A stretch of 64,000 nucleotides of DNA, taken from Mesorhizobium sp. M1D.F.Ca.ET.043.01.1.1 (GTDB lineage Bacteria; Pseudomonadota; Alphaproteobacteria; Rhizobiales; Rhizobiaceae). Within the stretch, counting starts at the first letter, position 1; every line of letters starts with the position of its first letter. Below, piece by piece: positions 8,890-15,859 of this stretch. The position numbers and the translations under genes are program-made. The stretch covers positions 1,054,001 to 1,118,000 of the forward strand of contig NZ_CP034444.1 of the NCBI RefSeq assembly GCF_003952385.1. The letters run 5' to 3'. The notes below the pieces were generated by a model that searched no databases, had not been told where the DNA came from, and was given only the letters and a program-made list of their open reading frames with translations.

Positions 8890-9777
8890 TCAGCGTTCGT
8901 GATCGGCGAGCACTTCGTCGATCACCCGGCGCTGTCTTCCGACCTCGGCCTGGTTGCCGTCGTGTCCGGCAACGACGATGAGCGCCTTCCACAACGTCCA
9001 GCCGCGGCCGCGCGCCCAGGTGGGTTCGTCGACGGCGATGCGGGCGCGAAACGCCTCGCGGCTTTCGCCTTCGAACAACGTCCAGGCGATCGCCAGGTCG
9101 CAGGACGGGTCGCCAACGCCGGAGGTGCCGAAATCGATGACGGCGCTCAGGCGGCCGTCTTCGACCAGCAGATTGCCTGAGGCGACGTCGCCGTGGAACC
9201 AGACGGGCGAACCATGCCAGGTGGCGGCAAGCGCCGCCTCCCAGACGATGGCAGCGGCCTGCGTGTCGATCTCGCCTTCGAGCGCGGCGATGGCCTGCCT
9301 CGCCTCGCCGTCATAGACCGTCAGCGGTCCGCCGCGATGAAAATTGTGCTGGCCCGGCGCTGGCCCGCCGATCGGATCGATTCCCTCCAGCGCGACCAGG
9401 AAATCGGCGAGTGTTGTCGCGAACGCGCTGAGATCGGCGATGCGTGCGGTCTTCGCCGTCTCGCCTTCGATCCACTGGTAGACGGACCAGTGCCACGGAT
9501 AGCCCGCCGCCGGCTCGCCCATGGCGAGCGGCGCCGGAATCGGCAGCGGCAGATGCGGCGCGAGCTTCGGCAGCCAACGATGCTCCTTCTCGACCTGCAG
9601 CGAATAGGGAGCCGCACTTGGCAACCTGACCGTCATTTCGTCGCCGAGATGGAAGGTGCGGTTGTCCCAGCCGCCGAACGCGACCGGTTTCACCGGAAGA
9701 TGCCGCCATTCGGGAAACTGCGCGTCGATCAGCCGGCGCACGAGATCGGTGTCGATGGCTGGTTTGGGTTCATGCAT
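8890..9777 (-). CDS. Aminoglycoside phosphotransferase (APH) family kinase
   Basis: 295 residues with the APH catalytic loop WFHGDVASGNLLVEDGRLSA (HGD base and Asn) followed by VIDFGTSGVGDPSCDLA (DFG-like metal site). Members of this family phosphorylate small molecules or act on sugars and amino alcohols; very few chromosomal ones give antibiotic resistance, so no resistance claim is made. It interrupts the era-recO order and is bordered on its 5' side by palindromic repeats, which suggests a later insertion into the housekeeping run. Confidence 0.85.
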   Translation of the reverse strand: MHEPKPAIDTDLVRRLIDAQFPEWRHLPVKPVAFGGWDNRTFHLGDEMTVRLPSAAPYSLQVEKEHRWLPKLAPHLPLPIPAPLAMGEPAAGYPWHWSVYQWIEGETAKTARIADLSAFATTLADFLVALEGIDPIGGPAPGQHNFHRGGPLTVYDGEARQAIAALEGEIDTQAAAIVWEAALAATWHGSPVWFHGDVASGNLLVEDGRLSAVIDFGTSGVGDPSCDLAIAWTLFEGESREAFRARIAVDEPTWARGRGWTLWKALIVVAGHDGNQAEVGRQRRVIDEVLADHER

Positions 9778-9835
9778 GTCGTCGTCTCAATGCTGACGAG
9801 GCATTCCTAGACGACAAGGACCAATTTGGCTTCAT

Positions 9836-9939
9836 GCATGTCGTCATCCCAAAACCGCTTCGCACTTTTGGGCGACATCCATGTTTGTCTTAGGCATGTC
9901 GTTATCCCAAAACCGCTTCGCACTTTTGGGCGACATGCC
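9836..9939. repeat. Two direct copies of a palindromic intergenic repeat
   Basis: Copy 1 at 9836-9878 and copy 2 at 9893-9939 share nearly the same 43-base core. Each core has outer arms ATGTCG/CGACAT and inner arms CCCAAAA/TTTTGGG. In copy 2 the outer arms extend to 9 bases (GGCATGTCG / CGACATGCC). Copy 2 stops at the base before the era stop codon on the minus strand, so transcripts of era would end in a strong cruciform-like hairpin. A degenerate related stretch lies at about 9775-9825. Confidence 0.85.
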
Positions 9940-10860
9940 TCAGTTGGGAAACTCCAGCCCCATCTCGCGGTAGCGTTCGGGGTCGTCGCCCCAGTTCTCG
10001 CGCACCTTCACGAACAGGAAGAGGTGCACCTTCTGCTCGAGGATCTCGGCGATCTCGGCGCGCGCCGCCTGGCCGATGGCGCGGATCGTCTCGCCCTTGT
10101 GGCCGAGCACGATCTTCTTCTGGCTGTCGCGCTCGACATAGATGACCTGCTCGATGCGCACCGAGCCGTCCTTCTTCTCTTCCCATTTCTCGGTCTCGAT
10201 ATGCGAGGAATAGGGAAGCTCCTGATGCAGCCTGAGATAAAGTTTTTCCCGGGTGATCTCGGCCGCGAGCTGGCGCATCGGCAGGTCGGAGATCTGGTCC
10301 TCCGGATAGTACCAGGGGCCGGAGGGAAGCGTCTCGGCGAGGTAGTCGAGCAGGTCCTTGCAGCCTGAGCCGGTCAGCGCCGAGACCATGAAGGTGCGCT
10401 TGAACGGCACGCGTTCGTTCGCTGCCGCGGCCAAGGCCAGAAGCGTCTCCGGCTTGACACGGTCGACCTTGTTGAGGACGAGCAGCATCGGCTGCTGGAC
10501 GTCCTTCAGCCGGTCGAGTATGGCGTCCGCGTCGCCTCTGATGCCGCGCTCGGCGTCGATCAAAAGCACCACGACATCAGCGTCCTTGGCGCCGCCCCAG
10601 GCGGTGGTGACCATCGCCGTGTCGAGACGTCGCTTCGGCTTGAAGATGCCGGGCGTGTCGACGAAGACGATCTGCGCATTGTCGTGCGTGGCGATGCCGC
10701 GCACGATCGCGCGCGTCGTCTGCACCTTGTGGGTGACAATCGACACCTTGGCGCCGACCAGCTGGTTGACCAGTGTCGACTTGCCGGCATTGGGCGCGCC
10801 GATCAGCGCGACGAAGCCGGAGCGCGTGGCAGGCGTTTCTGAACGTTCGGTGCCGGTCAT
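9940..10860 (-). CDS. era: GTPase Era
   Basis: 306 residues. G1 motif GAPNAGKSTLVN, G3 DTPG, G4 NKVD, and a C-terminal KH domain with KKIVLGHKGETIRAIGQAAR. Era binds the 3' end of 16S rRNA and is needed for 30S subunit maturation. The ATG at 10860 overlaps the rnc stop (ATGA), which fixes the start; the open frame reading further upstream is inside rnc. The stop codon abuts a palindromic repeat. Confidence 0.96.
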   Translation of the reverse strand: MTGTERSETPATRSGFVALIGAPNAGKSTLVNQLVGAKVSIVTHKVQTTRAIVRGIATHDNAQIVFVDTPGIFKPKRRLDTAMVTTAWGGAKDADVVVLLIDAERGIRGDADAILDRLKDVQQPMLLVLNKVDRVKPETLLALAAAANERVPFKRTFMVSALTGSGCKDLLDYLAETLPSGPWYYPEDQISDLPMRQLAAEITREKLYLRLHQELPYSSHIETEKWEEKKDGSVRIEQVIYVERDSQKKIVLGHKGETIRAIGQAARAEIAEILEQKVHLFLFVKVRENWGDDPERYREMGLEFPN

Positions 10861-11573
10861 GCAGCGCTCCATACGCCTTCGCGCAACAGCAGCACCGCAG
10901 CGGCGGCCTGCTCCGCCTCGCGTTTGGAACGGCCGCTGCCGATGGCCGGCGCGAAGGAGCCGACCTTGACGCTGACGGTGAACAGCGGATCGTGGTCGGG
11001 CCCCTCGCGGCCGTCGACCCGGTAGGCCGGGACGGCGCCCGACGCCGCTTGGTGCGCCCATTCCTGCAATTCGGTCTTGGCGTCGCGGCGGGCGGCCCCT
11101 ATCGCCTGCGAGCGCGGCTGCCAGTAGCGATGGATGAACGCTCGGGCAGTCTCAAGGCCACCATCCAGATAAAGCACGGCAATCAGCGATTCCAGCGCGT
11201 CGGCGCGCAGGTTGGTGCGCTTGCGGCCTTCGAGGTTGCGCACATCGGAGCCGGCGCGGACCAGTGCCGGCAGGCCGATCTCCTCGGCGATCCCGGAGAG
11301 CGCCTCGGCATTGACCAGCGCGTTGAGGCGCAGCGACAGCTCGCCCTCGGCGGCATCGGGGAACGCGGCCAGCAGCATGTCGGCCACGACAAGGGCGAGG
11401 ACACGGTCGCCCAGGAATTCGAAGCGTTCGTAGTCGACGCCGGCATGGGTCGAACGCGCGCTGGCATGGGTCAGCGCGCGCTGCAAACGCTGGCGGTCGG
11501 CGAAGACGTGGCCGGTGCGCTCGACAAGCGCTTCGGCAAGGGCATCGGCGGTCAAACGCTTGGTGGCCACCAT
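10857..11573 (-). CDS. rnc: Ribonuclease III
   Basis: 238 residues. The catalytic signature is ERFEFLGDRVLALVVADML, with the second acidic site in DALESLIAVLYLDGG. A C-terminal double-stranded RNA-binding domain (about 165-235) ends in SKREAEQAAAAVLLL. It processes rRNA precursors and structured mRNAs. Start 11573 has an AAGG ribosome binding site that overlaps the lepB stop codon (TAAGGTCATG), so lepB and rnc are probably translationally coupled. Confidence 0.97.
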   Translation of the reverse strand: MVATKRLTADALAEALVERTGHVFADRQRLQRALTHASARSTHAGVDYERFEFLGDRVLALVVADMLLAAFPDAAEGELSLRLNALVNAEALSGIAEEIGLPALVRAGSDVRNLEGRKRTNLRADALESLIAVLYLDGGLETARAFIHRYWQPRSQAIGAARRDAKTELQEWAHQAASGAVPAYRVDGREGPDHDPLFTVSVKVGSFAPAIGSGRSKREAEQAAAAVLLLREGVWSAA

Positions 11574-11577
11574 GACC

Positions 11578-12327
11578 TTAGTGGACGAGATGGAACAGGC
11601 GCCCGGCGCGCATCAGCGACGGCCACTTCCAGATTTCCAGGGGGCTTGCGCCATCGGCAATCGAGAAGAAGATGATATTGGCACGGCCGACAAGGTTCTC
11701 GGCCGGCACGAAACCGACGGTGAAGCGGCTGTCGGAGGAGTTGTCGCGGTTGTCGCCCATCATGAAATAGTGACCGGGCGGCACGTCGAACTCGCGCGTG
11801 TTGTCGCCGATCGAATTGGGCGTCAGGTCGAGCGTGTCATAGGTGACGCCGTTGGGCAGCGTCTCGCGATAGACATCGACGGGGCGGTCCACCTCGGTGA
11901 TGTCGGGATTGTCGATCTGGCCGACCTTTTCGCGCGGCACAGCGGTGCCGTTGATGAAGAGCTGGCCGTCCTTGACCTGGATCTTGTCGCCAGGCAGGCC
12001 GACGACGCGCTTGATGTAGTCGACGGACGGATCCGGCGGGAATTTGAACACCACCACGTCACCGCGCTTGGGCTCCGAGCCCCAGATGCGGCCGGAGAAG
12101 ACGTTGGGTCCGAAAGGCAGCGAGTAGCGCGAATAGCCGTAGGCCCATTTGGTGACGAACAGATAGTCGCCTTCGAGCAGCGTCGGCCGCATCGAGCCGG
12201 ACGGGATAGAGAAGGGCTGGAACAGCAGCGTGCGGATGACGAGCGCGAGCAGCAGAGCCTGGATGATAACGGAGAAGGTTTCGCCAAGCCCGCCGGATTT
12301 CTTCTGCGATTTTTCAGCCACGCTCAT
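11578..12327 (-). CDS. lepB: Signal peptidase I
   Basis: 249 residues. One N-terminal membrane helix (FSVIIQALLLALVIRTLLF), catalytic serine in IPSGSMRPTL (Ser45), catalytic lysine in YIKRVVGLPGD (Lys106), and the box E motif GDNRDNSSDSR. It removes signal peptides from secreted proteins at the inner membrane. The ATG at 12327 has a GAGGA ribosome binding site. The longer open frame to 12894 overlaps acpS in another frame and is not coding. Confidence 0.96.
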   Translation of the reverse strand: MSVAEKSQKKSGGLGETFSVIIQALLLALVIRTLLFQPFSIPSGSMRPTLLEGDYLFVTKWAYGYSRYSLPFGPNVFSGRIWGSEPKRGDVVVFKFPPDPSVDYIKRVVGLPGDKIQVKDGQLFINGTAVPREKVGQIDNPDITEVDRPVDVYRETLPNGVTYDTLDLTPNSIGDNTREFDVPPGHYFMMGDNRDNSSDSRFTVGFVPAENLVGRANIIFFSIADGASPLEIWKWPSLMRAGRLFHLVH

Positions 12328-12407
12328 GTCGTCCTCGATTGTGCGTTGGTTGGTATAGAGTCTCGGCGCGCGCTGGGCAACGTCATGCCGCCCGTGGTCA
12401 GATGGAA

Positions 12408-12821
12408 TCAATGTGGCGCTTGTTCGGCGGGCACTGCCTCGATGATCACAAAGGCTTGAGCAAGCGGAAAATCGTCGGTGATGGTGAGGTGAATCAGCGC
12501 GCGTTGGCCCTTGGGCAGGATTTTTTCCAGCCTGGCGGCAGCGCCGCCGGTGAGCGCCATGGTCGGAGCGCCGCTCGGCAGATTGACCACGCCCATGTCG
12601 CGCCAGAACACGCCCTCGGCCATGCCGGTGCCCAGCGCCTTTGCGCAGGCCTCCTTGGCTGCGAAGCGCTTGGCGTAGGAAGCGGCGCGGGCCGCGCGCT
12701 TTTCGGACTTCGCCTGCTCGACCTCGGTGTAGATTCGCTGGATGAACCGCTGGCCATGCCGTTCCAGCGACTTCTCGATGCGTCTGATGTCGATCAGGTC
12801 GCTGCCGATGCCGATGATCAT
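12408..12821 (-). CDS. acpS: Holo-[acyl-carrier-protein] synthase
   Basis: 137 residues. Magnesium-binding aspartate in [14 protein letters not shown] and the glutamate in [15 protein letters not shown] are both present. AcpS moves the 4'-phosphopantetheine group from CoA to apo-ACP, which activates it for fatty acid synthesis. Its ATG overlaps the stop of the DUF2062 gene by ATGA, so the two are co-translated. Confidence 0.96.
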   Translation of the reverse strand: MIIGIGSDLIDIRRIEKSLERHGQRFIQRIYTEVEQAKSEKRAARAASYAKRFAAKEACAKALGTGMAEGVFWRDMGVVNLPSGAPTMALTGGAAARLEKILPKGQRALIHLTITDDFPLAQAFVIIEAVPAEQAPH

Positions 12822-13402
12822 TCCGCGGGCACTTCCCGTCCGCCTTGTCCCGCCTTCTTGGCTTGCTCGGCCATGCGTTTCTTGCGCTGCTCACGAAACA
12901 CCGTCATGCCCCATCGGGTGACGCCGTAGAACAGAAGCCCGAAGACAAGGCCGAGCGGCACGGCGCCGATGAGCATCGGCTCCAGGATGGGGTGCCACAG
13001 CTTGGCGAAGGAAAGCGTATGCATCATTTCGCCCAGATGCTCAGGCGGCCCGTGCTTGGGCAGGCGCTCATGCAGGATGAGCTTGCCGGTCTCCCAGGAC
13101 GCGCCCCACAGAAGCGGGAAGGTCAGCGGATTGCCGAAGAACACCGCGCCGAGCGCCGCCGCTACCAGATTGCCGGCAATCACCCAGCAGAGCACGGCGG
13201 CGATGACGAAGTGGAAGCCAAGCGGGAAGAAAGAGGCGAAAACGCCCGCCGCGACGCCGGCCGCGACGGAATGGGGCGTCGCCTTCAGCCGCAGGATGCG
13301 CTTGGAGAAATACTGAACGGAGCGCGAAAAGGAGCGGCGCGGCCACAGGTAAGTACGCACCCGCTCCAGGAGGCCATCAGGCTCTCGGCGTCGAAAAAGC
13401 AC
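12818..13402 (-). CDS. DUF2062 membrane protein
   Basis: 194 residues. A basic N-terminus is followed by hydrophobic segments at about 46-100 ([20 protein letters not shown] and the following helices) and at about 145-165. The motif [12 protein letters not shown] is typical of DUF2062. Role unknown; genes of this family commonly precede acpS in rhizobia. The open frame starts with GTG at 13402, preceded by AGGAAC at a workable distance. No ATG start upstream fits better. Confidence 0.85.
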   Translation of the reverse strand: MLFRRREPDGLLERVRTYLWPRRSFSRSVQYFSKRILRLKATPHSVAAGVAAGVFASFFPLGFHFVIAAVLCWVIAGNLVAAALGAVFFGNPLTFPLLWGASWETGKLILHERLPKHGPPEHLGEMMHTLSFAKLWHPILEPMLIGAVPLGLVFGLLFYGVTRWGMTVFREQRKKRMAEQAKKAGQGGREVPAE

Positions 13403-13609
13403 TCTGTTTCAGTTCCTGGTCCAACACGCGCTCCCCTGCAACAGGGTCGCGCCGACATATCTTGCGCTTCGAGGGCGCAGGAAGGCAACAAAACTTTGAT
13501 ATAGCGACGGCCAGGCCGCGGAACAACGAACCTGGCCGCGATGGTCTGCCGCAGCCTGCCTGGTTCGCCCGTCCTGCGCCAGACAGCGAACATGGCCTCG
13601 CCGCTCGGC

Positions 13610-14119
13610 TCACCGTTCATCGAGGGACGCGAGTTTCCGAAGGCTGCGGCCAATTATGCTCAGGCTCACACCCAGCAGCACGACATCCTTTATCAGGAAG
13701 GAACCTAGACCGTTGAGGAAGGGAAATCCTCCCGAGCCGGTTTCCCAGATAGGCAGGATGAGCATGGTGGACGATGTCAGCGCAAAGGTGATTGAACCCA
13801 AGGCGCCTCCGACGAGGCCAGCCCAGGCGCTGCGAAGTGATGCAATCAGCAGAAGCGCGGTGCCGAGTTCGACCACACCCAGAAAGTAGGACGCTCCTGC
13901 AAAACCAAAGACGGCGTAAAGCCATGCGAGCCACGGCGTGTTCTCGATCAATGGCTTAAGCGCCTCGATTTCGATCGAGGTGAATTTCAAAATGCCAATC
14001 AACAACAGCGGGAGCACCACTCCCAAAAGGGTTACCGCGCGGCCAACAGCGGCAAGCCAGCCGGCGGCCAGATTGACGTGCGTCCCGAACGGCGTGGTCG
14101 ATGTTACAGGGGTAAACAT
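13610..14119 (-). CDS. YkgB/RclC-type DUF417 inner-membrane protein
   Basis: 169 residues with four hydrophobic helices and the DUF417 marks IGILKFTSIEIEALKPLI, ENTPWLAWLY and FLIKDVVLLG near the C-terminus. Escherichia coli RclC (YkgB) belongs to this family and is part of the reactive-chlorine response. The ATG at 14119 is chosen because GAAGG lies 9 bases before it; the next in-frame ATG at 14128 directly abuts GAAGG. It is divergent from a MarR-type gene, and two matching dyads lie between the two starts, so the MarR protein probably controls it. It also breaks the usual pyrE-DUF2062 neighbourhood. Confidence 0.8.
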   Translation of the reverse strand: MFTPVTSTTPFGTHVNLAAGWLAAVGRAVTLLGVVLPLLLIGILKFTSIEIEALKPLIENTPWLAWLYAVFGFAGASYFLGVVELGTALLLIASLRSAWAGLVGGALGSITFALTSSTMLILPIWETGSGGFPFLNGLGSFLIKDVVLLGVSLSIIGRSLRKLASLDER

Positions 14120-14138
14120 AGCAAGCATCCTTCGGTTG

Positions 14139-14153
14139 TATGCATGAAGCATA
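14139..14153. promoter_or_regulatory. Predicted MarR operator 1
   Basis: Dyad TATGC-N5-GCATA, 20 bases upstream of the DUF417 start codon. It has the same half-site and spacer length as operator 2, with centres 36 bases apart. Confidence 0.5.
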
Positions 14154-14172
14154 TAATATTTCGGCCTTGATG

Positions 14173-14191
14173 TATATGCGCCAAGCATATA
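14173..14191. promoter_or_regulatory. Predicted MarR operator 2
   Basis: Dyad TATATGC-N5-GCATATA (7-base perfect arms), 10 bases upstream of the marR-type ATG. Its place would allow autorepression. Confidence 0.55.
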
Positions 14192-14201
14192 TTTTTCACA
14201 A

Positions 14202-14732
14202 ATGACTGATTCCAAGATCGAAAATGTGATTGGCGCTCTGGCGCTTGCATTCGCGGACACATTGCAGCGGGACGCTCAGGCCGAGGCGCCGGAGGCTGGT
14301 CCCGCGGCTGCGGCTGTCACCCTCATTGGCCACGTACCGGGCCTGTCGATCGAGAGGCTGCGCCGCGCCCTGAGCTTGTCGCATTCGGGTGCCGTTCGCC
14401 TCATCGATCGATTGGTCGCGGAAGGATTGGCGGCTCGGTTCGCGGCGCCCGACGACCATCGCGCCGTAGCACTGAGGCTCACGCCTTTGGGCGAGACAAC
14501 CTGCAATGCCATTCTTTCCGCCCGCCAGAGCGGGCTCGCGTCAGCGCTCGCCGTTCTGGATCCGCAAGAGGTGCAGGAATTCGGCAAACTTGCCGCCAAG
14601 GTGCTGCGGGGATTGGTCGGCAGCGAGGATCAGGCATACCGTATTTGCCGGCTCTGCAACTATATCGCTTGCCTCGAATGTCCGGTGGAAGCGGAACTGT
14701 CTTTGGCGATGGCTACGCCGGATACTCGCTGA
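14202..14732 (+). CDS. MarR-family regulator with C-terminal Cys4 cluster
   Basis: 176 residues. The winged helix-turn-helix spans about residues 40-110 (LSIERLRRALSLSHSGAVRL, then wing DDHRAVALRLTPLGE). The C-terminal helix carries four cysteines, Cys149, Cys152, Cys157 and Cys160, in the pattern CxxC-x4-CxxC (ICRLCNYIACLECPVE). This could bind a metal or sense oxidants by disulfide formation. With the divergent RclC-like gene this suggests a redox or reactive-chlorine switch; that is inference. Its 3' end overlaps the convergent VOC gene by 20 bases. Confidence 0.85.
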   Translation: MTDSKIENVIGALALAFADTLQRDAQAEAPEAGPAAAAVTLIGHVPGLSIERLRRALSLSHSGAVRLIDRLVAEGLAARFAAPDDHRAVALRLTPLGETTCNAILSARQSGLASALAVLDPQEVQEFGKLAAKVLRGLVGSEDQAYRICRLCNYIACLECPVEAELSLAMATPDTR

Positions 14733-15093
14733 CCTCGACCAGATTGTCGTCGGGATCGCGGAAATAGACCGACGTCATCCTGCCCCGCGCGCCGATGCGC
14801 TCGACCGGGCCAACTTCGACCGCGACACCGTTGGCTGCGAGGCTGGCGAGGATATCGGCAAGTGGCACCGCCGCAACCAGGCAGAAATCGCCGGAGCCCG
14901 GCGTCGGCGCCTTTGCCTTAGGCTCGAAGGTGCGGCCGACCTCGTGCAGGTTGACCTTCTGCGATCCGAACAAAAGCGCCGTCGGCCGGCTCGGTTCATC
15001 GAGCCGCCGCATGCCCAGCACGCGCTGGTAGAAGTCGCAGGTCGCTTCGACCGAGCGGACCGTCAGCACGAAATGATCGATGCCAGCGATCAT
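14713..15093 (-). CDS. VOC (glyoxalase/bleomycin resistance) family protein
   Basis: 126 residues from the ATG at 15093 (MIAGIDHFVLTVRSVEATCD). Two beta-alpha-beta-beta-beta modules are visible. Metal ligands are probably His7 of the first strand (IDHFVL), His in KVNLHEVG, and Glu in NLVEVSEYPA. The family covers glyoxalases, dioxygenases and resistance proteins, so the substrate cannot be named. It lies between pyrE and the MarR gene, on the pyrE strand, and is convergent with marR. Confidence 0.82.
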   Translation of the reverse strand: MIAGIDHFVLTVRSVEATCDFYQRVLGMRRLDEPSRPTALLFGSQKVNLHEVGRTFEPKAKAPTPGSGDFCLVAAVPLADILASLAANGVAVEVGPVERIGARGRMTSVYFRDPDDNLVEVSEYPA

Positions 15094-15168
15094 CGCGATC
15101 GCCACGCGCATCGCTGGCAAAGAGACTCAAGCAGCTCGCTCAAGTGCTTGTTCTTGCGCATGGCGACT

Positions 15169-15747
15169 TCAGATGTTGCGGCTACCCGGCTTGACGGCTG
15201 GAATAGCGGCAAGCTCGGGCGGCAGGCGATCGGGTGGATAGGCCGGAACCTCGTATTCGGCGAGCGCGATCAGCGGCACGCCGACGTCGGTCTTGCCAGC
15301 CGAGCGATCGATGATGCAGGCGGCCGCCACCACCTCCGCGCCGAGCTCGCGCAGACAGTCGATGGTTTCGCGGATCGAGAGGCCGGTGGTGACGATGTCC
15401 TCGACGATGACGACACGCGCCCCCTTGTCGATCTCGAAGCGGCGGAGCCTGAACTCGCCGCCTTCCCGCTCGACCCAGATCGCCGGCGCGCCGAGGTGGC
15501 GCGAGGTCTCATAGGCCGGGATCAGGCCGCCGATGGCCGGGCCGACGACATAGTCGATCCTGCCCGGCACGCCTTCCCGGATCTTCTCGGCCAGCGCCTT
15601 GCACAGACGCTCGGTCTTGTCGGCATGCATGAAGACGCGCGCCTTCTGCAGGAAGATCGGACTGCGCAGACCGGACGTCAGGATGAAATGGCCTTCGAGA
15701 ACCGCGCCGGCACCGCGGAATATGCCCAGCACTTCGTCGGTGTTCAT
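15169..15747 (-). CDS. pyrE: Orotate phosphoribosyltransferase
   Basis: 192 residues. The PRPP-binding loop is [20 protein letters not shown], and the N-terminal [20 protein letters not shown] fits the alphaproteobacterial type. It makes orotidine 5'-phosphate in de novo pyrimidine synthesis. The ATG at 15747 follows a GGGAG site; the longer frame to 15807 runs into a repeat and is rejected. Rsh lies upstream on the same strand across a heptamer repeat tract. Confidence 0.95.
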   Translation of the reverse strand: MNTDEVLGIFRGAGAVLEGHFILTSGLRSPIFLQKARVFMHADKTERLCKALAEKIREGVPGRIDYVVGPAIGGLIPAYETSRHLGAPAIWVEREGGEFRLRRFEIDKGARVVIVEDIVTTGLSIRETIDCLRELGAEVVAAACIIDRSAGKTDVGVPLIALAEYEVPAYPPDRLPPELAAIPAVKPGSRNI

Positions 15748-15810
15748 TGTTCGCTCCCTGCCCTTGGCGAGTGGTGAATGGTGAGTGGTGAACGGTAGTG
15801 AGAACACCTT

Positions 15811-15859
15811 CTATTCACTATTCACTATTCACTATTCACTATTCACTATTCACTATTCA
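15811..15859. repeat. Seven perfect tandem copies of CTATTCA
   Basis: A heptanucleotide tandem repeat (7 x 7 bases). On the minus strand it reads TGAATAG and begins with the rsh stop codon (15859-15857). The region 15772-15800, with imperfect GGTGAATGGTGAG-type units, is partly complementary, so the rsh-pyrE spacer RNA could fold. Such a tract should vary in copy number between strains. Confidence 0.95.

Noticed and set aside
8890..9777. Aminoglycoside resistance gene
   Set aside because: The APH fold is present, but most such chromosomal kinases act on other substrates and no resistance context exists.
15811..15859. CRISPR-like array
   Set aside because: Tandem heptamers without spacers and no cas genes nearby.
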